DNA of 5,543 bases from Acidobacteriota bacterium (lineage in GTDB: Bacteria; Acidobacteriota; Terriglobia; Bryobacterales; Bryobacteraceae). The stretch's first letter is position 1. Every line of letters starts with the position of its first letter. Where the stretch lies: contig JAFDVT010000693.1 in assembly GCA_018268875.1 (NCBI GenBank), positions 1 through 5,543 on the forward strand. The letters run 5' to 3'. Both the position numbers and the translations under genes were made by a program. The notes under the pieces were generated by a model. It had not been told where the DNA came from and made no database searches. It saw only the letters and a program-made list of their open reading frames with translations. Positions 1 to 5,543 of the stretch are shown here, in pieces.

Positions 1-1
1 G

Positions 2-124
2 CAGGCGTGGATGAAAAAGACGAACGATCCAAGGTTCGGCCAACCCTTGAGTGACTACTGGGACAAGGCGCCGTACAGCGGTCCAAAGTTCCGCGGGGGG
101 ACCGCGCCGGACAGCAAAAGCTGA
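2..124 (+). CDS. C-terminal end of a gene cut by the left edge, possibly a sulfatase
   Basis: Reading from base 2 gives 40 codons and a TGA stop at 122-124, with no internal stop; the 5' part lies outside the window. The piece begins QAWMKKTNDPRFGQPLSDYW and ends in a polar Gly/Pro/Ser-rich tail. A WM-x-x-T-x-DPR string shortly before the end is common in the C-terminal region of bacterial arylsulfatase-type proteins, which are frequent in the kind of organism suggested here. That resemblance is from memory of the family and the fragment has no catalytic residues, so the product name is tentative. The reading frame itself is well supported: it has normal codon use, no competing frame and a natural end 85 bases before the next gene on the same strand. 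Confidence 0.55.
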   Translation, partial: QAWMKKTNDPRFGQPLSDYWDKAPYSGPKFRGGTAPDSKS

Positions 125-194
125 CAGCCGCACCCAACATCGCATCGTTAGCGCCCGCTGACCAACATTCGCGGATGGCCAGGGACCAGCACGC

Positions 195-200
195 TACACT
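195..200 (+). promoter_or_regulatory. Possible -10 box immediately upstream of the M14 peptidase start
   Basis: TACACT matches the TATAAT consensus at four of six positions, including the conserved first TA and last T. It ends 9 bases before the ATG at 210. If used, transcription would begin at or a base or two before the start codon, giving a leaderless message. This fits the absence of any purine-rich ribosome-binding sequence in the 20 bases before the ATG. No convincing -35 box is seen at the usual distance, so the call is weak. Confidence 0.2.
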
Positions 201-209
201 AGCCCCCAT

Positions 210-2846
210 ATGCGGCTGGTCCCCTTCCTCCTCCTCCTCCTCCCGATCCTCGCCCTCGCCCAACCGGCCCAACAACAAGCGATGGACGACGACTTCGCCA
301 AGTCCGTCAAACAGTGGACCACCAAGCCGGAATTCCTTTCCCCCCTCGTCGATCACCTCCCCAAAAGCGGCGGCACCGTCCCCAGCCCCAAGGACATCCT
401 CGGCTACCACATTGGCAACCCCAAAAAGCTGACCCACTATTCCAAAGTCGTCGGCTACTTCGAGGCCCTCCAAAAGGCCTCCCCACGGGTGAAAATCCTC
501 AACACCGGAAAGACCGAGGAAGGCCGGGACTGCATCACCGTCGCCATCGCCGACGAAGCCACCATTCGCGACCTCAACACCTACAAGTCCTACCTCGCGC
601 AACTCGCCGACCCGCGTAAGCTCACCGAGGCCGACGCCAAACAGGTGCTCGCCAAAGCCAAGCCCATCTACCATCTCACCGGTGGACTCCATGCCTCCGA
701 AACCGGTTCCCCGGAGATGCTCATGGAACTCGCCTACCGCCTGGTGGCCGAGCAAGGACCCCTCTACGACAACATCCGCAAGAACCTGATCGTCTTCATC
801 ACCCCCGCTCTCGAACCCGATGGCCAGGAACGGTACACCGACTGGTATTACCGCCACAAGATCGCTGAAGAAGGCGAGGAAGATCGGATGCCCGGGCCGC
901 CCTACTGGGGCAAGTACATCTTTCACGACAACAACCGCGACATCAACTACTCGCAGCAGACGATGCGCAACTGGCTCCGCGCCTACCTCGAATGGCACCC
1001 GCCCATCATTCACGACCTCCACGAGTCCGTGCCATTCCTTTACACCTTCTCCGGCCAGACCCCGCATAACCCCAACCTCGACCCCATCCTCTACACCGAA
1101 CTCCCGTTCTTCGCCCATTACGAGCTTTCGAAGATGGTCTCCTACGGCATGCCCGGCGTCTGGACCCACGCCTTTGTCGACATGTGGAGCGTCGGTTACC
1201 TCGGCTTCATGGCCTCGAACCACAACGGCATGCTGCGCATGTACGAGACGTTCGGCAACGCCGGAGCCAACACCATGAAGCGCAAAGTAGACGCCGGTGG
1301 AGGTGGTTTCGGCGCCGCCACCCGCCAGTGGTACCGTCCGCTCCCCGCCTACAACGAGGTCGAATGGTCGCTCCGTAACAACACCAACTTCATGCAGACC
1401 GGCGTACTCTCGGCCCTCGAACTCGCCTCCAACAACCCCGGCATGATCCTCGAAAACTTCTACCGCAAGTCGAAAAACTCGGTGGAGGCAGGCACCAAGG
1501 AAGCGCCCTACGGCTGGACGATCCCCGCCGGCCAGAAGGACCAGGTGCGCGTGGCCTTCCTGGTCAACACCCTCCGTACCCAGGGCATCGAAGTCGGCCG
1601 CCGCGACGACGGCACCTTCGTCATCCGTCGCGATCAGCCCTACGGCCGCCTCGCCAAGTCGCTGCTCGAAAAGCAGGTCTATCCCGACCCCAACCAGCGC
1701 ACCTACGACGACACCGGCTGGACCATGGGACTCATGACCCGCGTCACCGTCAACGAAGTCAAGGATCGTAAGGACCTCGACACGCCCGCCCCCGTCCTGA
1801 CTGCGGATTATCAGCCCGCCGGCGCCGTCGAAGGAGCCAGCGCCAAGTACGTCGCCGTGCCGGACTACGGTTCGAACGCCCTCATCACGCTCCGCTACCG
1901 CCTGAAGGACGCCGCCATCGAAGCCACCGAAAAGACCGCCGGCGACCTCCCCGCGGGATCCTTTATCATTCCTGCCTCCGCCAAAGCCAAGTCGGAGATC
2001 GAAAGCCTAGGCCTCGCCGCCAAGTACATCGCGGACAAACCGGCGGGCACTCACCCGGTCGACCTCCCAAGACTCGCCGTATTCTCGATGTGGGGTTCGA
2101 CGCAGGAAGTCGGCTGGGTGCGCCACGCGCTCGACCACTTCCAGGTCCAATACGACCTCATCTTTAAAGAGCGCATCAGGCAAGGCAATCTGCGAGCCAG
2201 CTACGACGTGATCCTGATGCCCCAGCAAGGCGCGGGCGCCAAGTCCATGATCCACGACCTCGACTGCAAGGGCCGCAAGCTCGCCTACACGCAGTCGCCC
2301 GATCAAAAAAGCCTCGGCATGTACGGCCAGAGTGAGGACATCTGCGGCGGCATGGGCCTCGCGGGTGCGCTCGAAATCGAAAAGTTCGTGCAGGAAGGCG
2401 GCCGCCTCATCACGCTAGGCCGTTCGTCGCTCTTTGCCACCGAACTCGGCCTCACACGCCGCGTCGAAGGCGGCCGTCCGTCGCCGACGTTCTACGCGCC
2501 CGGTCCCATCGTCGAAATCGCGGTCACCCAGCCGAGCCACCCGGTCTTCTACGGGTACGACAGCAAGACCATCCCCGTCCGCTACGCCAATGGACCGCTG
2601 TTCGCGATCCCCGACGAGGATAAGAAGAAGGTGGTTCTCGCCAGCTTTGTCGGGACAGATAAGTCGGTATTGAGCGGCTCCATCAACCGGGTCGCCGAGA
2701 TCAAGGACCGCCCTGTTGTCGTGGACGTCGCCTCCGGCCAAGGCCGAATCCTGATGTTTGCAACCAACCCCTGCTATCGCTGGCAGAACCACGGCGAGTT
2801 CGGCATGCTGTTCAATGCCATTCTGCACTGGAACGATTGGAATTAA
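210..2846 (+). CDS. Secreted M14-family zinc carboxypeptidase-like protein with C-terminal amidotransferase-like domain
   Basis: The 878-residue product starts with a clear signal peptide: MRL, then a Leu-rich core, with likely cleavage after A17. It should act in the periplasm or outside the cell, hydrolysing peptide or related amide bonds with zinc. Residues about 55-400 form the M14 domain. A lead-in (SPKDILGYHIG, 59-69) typical of large environmental M14 proteins precedes the HxxE zinc motif (H161, E164). Next come an NNRD motif (241-244, the counterpart of the Asn-Arg substrate-binding pair), DLHE with the third ligand H271, and MYETFG with the likely catalytic E346. The spacing of 75 residues from H271 to E346 matches carboxypeptidase A (H196 to E270). 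Residues about 620-878 resemble a class I glutamine-amidotransferase-like fold (DVILMPQQG at 666; CGGMGL at 712; FVQEGGRLITLG at 726). I see no obvious catalytic triad there, so it may bind rather than react. The ATG at 210 was chosen because the signal peptide begins there. No ribosome-binding site is visible. Third positions are visibly C-rich. The true substrate is unknown. Confidence 0.9.
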   Translation: MRLVPFLLLLLPILALAQPAQQQAMDDDFAKSVKQWTTKPEFLSPLVDHLPKSGGTVPSPKDILGYHIGNPKKLTHYSKVVGYFEALQKASPRVKILNTGKTEEGRDCITVAIADEATIRDLNTYKSYLAQLADPRKLTEADAKQVLAKAKPIYHLTGGLHASETGSPEMLMELAYRLVAEQGPLYDNIRKNLIVFITPALEPDGQERYTDWYYRHKIAEEGEEDRMPGPPYWGKYIFHDNNRDINYSQQTMRNWLRAYLEWHPPIIHDLHESVPFLYTFSGQTPHNPNLDPILYTELPFFAHYELSKMVSYGMPGVWTHAFVDMWSVGYLGFMASNHNGMLRMYETFGNAGANTMKRKVDAGGGGFGAATRQWYRPLPAYNEVEWSLRNNTNFMQTGVLSALELASNNPGMILENFYRKSKNSVEAGTKEAPYGWTIPAGQKDQVRVAFLVNTLRTQGIEVGRRDDGTFVIRRDQPYGRLAKSLLEKQVYPDPNQRTYDDTGWTMGLMTRVTVNEVKDRKDLDTPAPVLTADYQPAGAVEGASAKYVAVPDYGSNALITLRYRLKDAAIEATEKTAGDLPAGSFIIPASAKAKSEIESLGLAAKYIADKPAGTHPVDLPRLAVFSMWGSTQEVGWVRHALDHFQVQYDLIFKERIRQGNLRASYDVILMPQQGAGAKSMIHDLDCKGRKLAYTQSPDQKSLGMYGQSEDICGGMGLAGALEIEKFVQEGGRLITLGRSSLFATELGLTRRVEGGRPSPTFYAPGPIVEIAVTQPSHPVFYGYDSKTIPVRYANGPLFAIPDEDKKKVVLASFVGTDKSVLSGSINRVAEIKDRPVVVDVASGQGRILMFATNPCYRWQNHGEFGMLFNAILHWNDWN

Positions 2847-2853
2847 CAATTCC
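2839..2853. repeat. Short perfect inverted repeat spanning the M14 stop codon
   Basis: GGAATT, a 3-base AAC loop, then AATTCC make a perfect 6-bp stem, extendable by two U-G pairs. It overlaps the TAA stop at 2844-2846. No T-run follows and the stem is AT-rich, so it is a poor intrinsic terminator. It could be an operator half-site pair for the downstream gene, a weak mRNA hairpin, or chance. Confidence 0.3.
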
Positions 2854-2881
2854 GGCGTTGGCGGAGGTGTATGCTGAGGGC

Positions 2882-2886
2882 AGGAG
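2882..2886 (+). promoter_or_regulatory. Ribosome-binding site candidate for the low-complexity protein
   Basis: AGGAG lies 13 bases before the ATG at 2900, somewhat farther than the usual 5-9. It is the only Shine-Dalgarno-like string at a plausible distance from that start. A stronger match, GGAGGTG at 2863-2869, is 30 bases upstream of the ATG, too far for it, but sits just before a different ATG at 2871 that opens a 14-codon reading frame. Confidence 0.4.
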
Positions 2887-2899
2887 TACTCACATCATC

Positions 2900-3793
2900 A
2901 TGCGTAAGTTGCTGATGGCATCGGTTCTGATAGTGGCCGTGAGTTCGGTCGGTTTCGCCCAGCGCGGTGGACGTGGCGGAGGTGGCCGGAGTGGTGGCGG
3001 CGGCGGATTCGGCGGCGGAGGCCGTAGCTTCAGCGGTGGTGGTGGGGGTGGTGGGTCCCGCGGGTTTGGGGGCTTCAGCAGCCGCGGCTTTTCCGGTGGC
3101 GGCGGCGGTGGAATGGCGTTCCGCGGCGGCAGCTCGGGGCGATCCTGGTTCGGCGGAGGCGGCCGTAGCTACGGCTATGGCGGAGGCCAGGTCTACCGCG
3201 GCTTTAGCGGCAACCGTGGTTGGTCCGGCGGCAGCAACCGCAGTTGGTTCGGCGGAGGCGGAAATCGTTCCTGGTTTGGCGGCAATCGCGGCTACTACAA
3301 CAATTACGGCTACAGAGGCTGGAACCCAGGCTGGTCCGGCTACTACCGCAGCTATCGTCCGTATTACTACGGCGGCTGGGGTGGCGGTTGGGGCAGTTCC
3401 TACGGCTGGGGCTTTGGCTTCGGTTTGGGCGGCTATTGGGGGGGATACTACGATCCATATTGGTATGGATACTATCCGTACGCGACGTATGGCTACCCCT
3501 ATTCGGGATATTACGGATACTACGGCTATCCCTATATTTCTTATGGCTACAGCGACCCCGGCTACGGCTACTACGACGACTCCTACCAGCAGCCTTACGG
3601 GAATTACTACCAGCAACAGCCGCAGCCGCCATCAGGCCAATACTACAGCCAACCGCAGGCGTACCCATACCAATATGGCCCGCAGGCGCAGCCGCAATCG
3701 TACGCTCCCGCCCCGGCCAGAATGCAATACGCTCCGGCAGCGGACCGCTATTCGAACGACGGCCAATGGCACCGTTTCGGTGAAGTCCGCTAG
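2900..3793 (+). CDS. Secreted Gly/Tyr/Arg-rich low-complexity protein (hypothetical)
   Basis: The 297-residue product has no recognised enzymatic domain. Residues 1-20 (MRKLLMASVLIVAVSSVGFA) are a classic Sec signal peptide cleaved before Q21. This is why the ATG at 2900 is preferred over the in-frame TTG at 2837 that overlaps the M14 gene. The mature chain falls into parts. Residues 21-153 are RGG/GGGG/FGG-rich, with 17 Arg and no acidic residue. Residues 154-273 are Tyr/Gly-rich, turning Gln/Pro-rich after about 229, with four Asp and no Arg or Lys. The tail (274-297) ends with an ordered-looking DGQWHRFGEVR. By hand count there are about 87 Gly and 48 Tyr. The only Lys is K3 in the signal peptide, and there is no Cys. 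Repeats include RSWFGG three times. Composition like this suggests a disordered, self-associating or adhesive matrix or envelope protein; that role is inference. Similar Gly-rich exported proteins are known as hypotheticals in Acidobacteriota. The 53-base gap allows co-transcription with the M14 gene, but does not prove it. Confidence 0.82.
   Translation: MRKLLMASVLIVAVSSVGFAQRGGRGGGGRSGGGGGFGGGGRSFSGGGGGGGSRGFGGFSSRGFSGGGGGGMAFRGGSSGRSWFGGGGRSYGYGGGQVYRGFSGNRGWSGGSNRSWFGGGGNRSWFGGNRGYYNNYGYRGWNPGWSGYYRSYRPYYYGGWGGGWGSSYGWGFGFGLGGYWGGYYDPYWYGYYPYATYGYPYSGYYGYYGYPYISYGYSDPGYGYYDDSYQQPYGNYYQQQPQPPSGQYYSQPQAYPYQYGPQAQPQSYAPAPARMQYAPAADRYSNDGQWHRFGEVR
3137..3283 (+). repeat. RSWFGG amino-acid repeats inside the low-complexity protein
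   Basis: The hexapeptide RSWFGG occurs at residues 81-86, 114-119 and 123-128; the last two copies are almost tandem (NRSWFGGGG followed by NRSWFGG). The copies use different codons: Arg as CGA, CGC and CGT; Ser as TCC, AGT and TCC; Phe as TTC, TTC and TTT. The DNA has therefore diverged while the peptide stayed the same, which argues the motif is maintained at protein level rather than being a fresh DNA duplication. Confidence 0.6.
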
Positions 3794-3801
3794 CTAACGG
3801 C

Positions 3802-4728
3802 TTAAGCGAGGCGTGGCTGATTGGCCGCGCGCGGTGTCCAGCGGAAGGCTAGCACCGAGTTCTTCCAGAAGTATTTTTCGGCGGCAGTGGCGCTTTTGGC
3901 GTCGCAATAGGATCGCAAAATCTGCAGGACGGTCTTGTTCCGGCCGGCAAAGATCGCGCGATCCTCGCCGAAAATGTCCCATAGAAAATCCATCACCGGC
4001 TTGTAGTCCGGGAACGTTCCGGCGGGCGTGTTGGCCGCGCGGTACAACCCCGAAATCTTGACGAACGCCCCGCGCGACTTCAGGTCCCGCAGGTTCGATT
4101 CGTAGGTCTTCAACACCTGCGCGTCGCCCGGCAGCGCGAGCGCCTGTTGATGCCCCATCACGATCCGCAACGCCGGAACTTTGTCGCTCAGCCGAAGCGC
4201 CGCCTCCGTCAGATCGAGGCGCGGATTGGCCACTTCCAGCGTCAGTCCGGTGTCCGCAAACGCCTTCATGTTGTCGATAAATTCCGGCTTGTGGACCGCT
4301 TCCACCATGTTGTGTTCTTTCCACACATTGCCGTAGCGGATGCCCAGGAAAAGCTTGTTCTTGCGGTACCGGTCCAGGTACTCGCGGAACTCCGGTTTCA
4401 CCGGGTCGAGGTTGCCCACCATGCCCACGATCATCGGTTCGCTTTCGATCATCATGAGCACCCAGAGGTTGTCCTCCACCCAGGGACTGGCCTCCACCTT
4501 GATGCCGCCGACGATGCCTAACGGGACCGCCGACGCGCGAAAATCCTTCGGCAGAAAGGGCGGCTGATTCGGCACAAAGGGGAACGGAGCGCCTTGCGGG
4601 CGGGTCTGGTCGTAGATGTGAAAATGGCTGTCGATGATCGGGATGGGCGCGGGTTCAGCGGCGGCCGCGGTGCCCCCCGCTACCGCTGTGGCAAGCGACG
4701 CGGCAAGGAAGTTTCGACGATCGGGCAT
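3802..4728 (-). CDS. Tat-exported amidohydrolase_2-family protein with altered active-site segment
   Basis: The 308-residue product begins with a twin-arginine signal (DRRNFLAAS at 3-11, then an Ala-rich stretch to about 24), so it should be exported folded. The rest matches the TIM-barrel amidohydrolase_2 family, whose members include fuconolactonase-like and 2-pyrone-4,6-dicarboxylate lactonase-like hydrolases of lactones and related bonds. IIDSHFHIYD (31-40) holds the HxH metal motif (H35, H37). GIKVEASPW (75-83), GNLDP (105-109) and GIRYGN (129-134) follow. H193 in MGHQQA replaces the family DH pair, with Gly in place of Asp. AAEKYFWKNS (282-291) and FRW (295-297) give the normal C-terminal end. 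Between GEDRAIF (254-260) and TVLQILRSY (266-274), relatives carry a GSDWP or GSNWP motif plus several residues. Here only AGRNK is present, so the usual active-site Asp is missing. The gene starts 13 bases after its upstream neighbour, implying one transcript. No Shine-Dalgarno sequence is seen, so translational coupling is plausible. The exact substrate is unknown. Confidence 0.85.
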   Translation of the reverse strand: MPDRRNFLAASLATAVAGGTAAAAEPAPIPIIDSHFHIYDQTRPQGAPFPFVPNQPPFLPKDFRASAVPLGIVGGIKVEASPWVEDNLWVLMMIESEPMIVGMVGNLDPVKPEFREYLDRYRKNKLFLGIRYGNVWKEHNMVEAVHKPEFIDNMKAFADTGLTLEVANPRLDLTEAALRLSDKVPALRIVMGHQQALALPGDAQVLKTYESNLRDLKSRGAFVKISGLYRAANTPAGTFPDYKPVMDFLWDIFGEDRAIFAGRNKTVLQILRSYCDAKSATAAEKYFWKNSVLAFRWTPRAANQPRLA

Positions 4729-4741
4729 TTCGACGACGATT

Positions 4742-5542
4742 CTATCGAAAACGGAATGCGTAAATGTCGGCGTCTTTCAACACAAAACGAACACGGACGG
4801 TCTTGCCATTGAGCGCGCTGAGGCTCGCTCCGTTCTTCCAGCGGAACTTGCGCGCGATCTCGTCGCCGATCAGCTCAACAGCGTTCGCGAGTTCGTAACC
4901 GGGCAGCGGTTTGCCAGCCTCGTCCTGCAGTTCCACGCGTACGCCGCCGGCGGCCGAAGTGGCAAAGTTCAACTCCAGCGCGCCTCCTGAAAACTGCAAT
5001 GGCTTGGTGACCACTTCGCCTCCGGCATAGCCCGCGTGAATCGACGCGAGGCCGTCCAAGCGCAGTTCGTAACGGCGCAGATACGCGCTCGGTTGACCGT
5101 AGTTCCGGTTGACGTAAAACGACATCGTGGAAGGGCCGGTTTGCACCAGGTTCAGCGCCGGATAGTTTGACCGCGAGACCCAGTTTTCCAGGCCCAGCCC
5201 GGGGCGCAGAAACGCGTCGAGGAACGTTCGCGTAAACGTGTTGCCGCCGCGCGAGGTCACCAGAACCGCGTCCGAACAATCCTGAAAGTACTTGGGGTCG
5301 ACGCCTAGTTCCGCGGCCTGCGCGGCGGTCAGAACCTGTCGGCCGGGCATGAAACGGGCGCAAATCCCCAAATAGATGTGGGGCGCGCGAAAGTACGCGG
5401 AGGTCTGGTTGGTGTACAGATGCTCGGGCGGGGCGCCGCCGTAATCCATCTCCTCGCCCGGCGACCAGTTGACGAAATCGCTGCTCGTGGCTCGCGATAC
5501 CCAACGGTAATTGGTGGCGCCGATCTTCTTCCAGGTCCGGAA
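4742..5542 (-). CDS. C-terminal 266 residues of a propeller/sandwich glycosidase-like protein, cut by the right edge
   Basis: The frame stays open to the right edge, so the internal Met at 5449 is not the start. The codons before it read FRTWKKIGATNYRWVSRATS, and the whole piece is continuous down to TAG at 4742-4744. Visible residues about 13-115 resemble the later blades of a five-bladed propeller in GH32/GH43/sialidase-like environmental proteins: RATSSDFVNW (17-26), EHLYTN (40-45), YFRAPHIYLG (50-59) and FTRTFLDAFLRPG (103-115). Visible residues about 160-266 form a beta-rich end module (GGEVVTKPLQFSGGALELN, 174-192; VRVELQDEAGKPLPGY, 201-216; ending in DADIYAFRFR). This layout is common in planctomycete and acidobacterial hypotheticals suspected of acting on polysaccharides. 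Catalytic residues would mostly lie outside the window, so the activity is unproven. It is the upstream gene of a tight pair with the amidohydrolase. Confidence 0.75.
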   Translation of the reverse strand, partial: FRTWKKIGATNYRWVSRATSSDFVNWSPGEEMDYGGAPPEHLYTNQTSAYFRAPHIYLGICARFMPGRQVLTAAQAAELGVDPKYFQDCSDAVLVTSRGGNTFTRTFLDAFLRPGLGLENWVSRSNYPALNLVQTGPSTMSFYVNRNYGQPSAYLRRYELRLDGLASIHAGYAGGEVVTKPLQFSGGALELNFATSAAGGVRVELQDEAGKPLPGYELANAVELIGDEIARKFRWKNGASLSALNGKTVRVRFVLKDADIYAFRFR

Positions 5543-5543
5543 A

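Noticed and set aside
125..209. Terminator between the first two plus-strand genes
   Set aside because: Only a loop-less AGCGCCCGCT near-palindrome is present, with no stable stem-loop and no T-run.
2415..2849. A 144-codon minus-strand frame opposite the M14 gene
   Set aside because: It lies wholly antisense to the well-supported C-terminal domain of the peptidase and has no recognisable features; long antisense frames are expected at this GC content.
2837..2899. Extension of the low-complexity protein to the in-frame TTG at 2837
   Set aside because: It would place 21 residues before the signal peptide and overlap the M14 gene, with no ribosome-binding site; the ATG at 2900 starts exactly at the Arg-Lys n-region of the signal.
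2843..3616. A 257-codon open frame on the minus strand opposite the low-complexity gene
   Set aside because: Its Ala/Val/Thr/Ile-rich product is what the complement of Gly/Tyr/Ser codons produces. It has no signal or domain, and the plus-strand frame has a proper signal peptide and stop.
2967..3797. A 276-codon plus-strand frame overlapping the low-complexity gene
   Set aside because: The Ala/Thr-rich product is a frame shadow of Gly-rich codons and has no start context.
3900..3990. Frameshift pair as the cause of the missing amidohydrolase motif
   Set aside because: I read the other two forward frames across the segment and neither spells a GSDWP/GSNWP-like motif, so an in-frame loss or natural divergence fits better than compensating frameshifts.
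4742..5449. Treating the ATG at 5449 as the true start of the glycosidase-like gene
   Set aside because: The frame is open upstream to the window edge and those codons read as conserved propeller sequence (RATSSDFVNW), so the gene is simply truncated by the window.

Overview
The window is GC-rich and densely coded, with five protein-coding regions and no RNA genes, CRISPR arrays or insertion sequences that I can see. Gene content and style suggest a free-living heterotrophic Acidobacteriota-type bacterium (Bryobacterales/Solibacter-like), with Planctomycetota as the second choice. The signs are a large exported M14 peptidase with a C-terminal amidotransferase-like domain, a Tat-exported amidohydrolase_2 protein, a propeller/sandwich glycosidase-like protein and a possible sulfatase end. 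This assignment is inference from family resemblance, not from a marker gene.

Plus strand, left to right. Bases 2-124 are the last 40 codons of a gene entering from the left, possibly a sulfatase. After an 85-base gap comes an 878-residue secreted zinc carboxypeptidase-like protein (210-2846). Its putative Zn ligands are H161, E164 and H271, and its putative catalytic Glu is E346. After 53 more bases, which hold a small inverted repeat and purine-rich ribosome-binding candidates, comes a 297-residue secreted low-complexity protein (2900-3793). It is built of an Arg/Gly-rich half, a Tyr/Gly-rich half and a short charged tail.

Minus strand, right to left. Bases 5542-4742 hold the C-terminal 266 residues of a gene that enters from the right edge. 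It ends in a beta-rich module seen in environmental glycosidase-like proteins. Thirteen bases later starts a Tat-exported amidohydrolase_2 protein (4728-3802). The tight spacing suggests an operon. The amidohydrolase converges on the low-complexity gene with only 8 bases between the stop codons.

Together the genes look like an envelope or secreted degradative neighbourhood acting on peptides, sugar derivatives and perhaps sulfate esters, plus one unusual exported structural or adhesive-type protein. The two observations most worth following are (1) the charge-segregated, prion-like, Lys- and Cys-free secreted protein and (2) the amidohydrolase, which appears to have lost the segment that normally carries the active-site GSD/NWP motif while the rest of the protein is intact.
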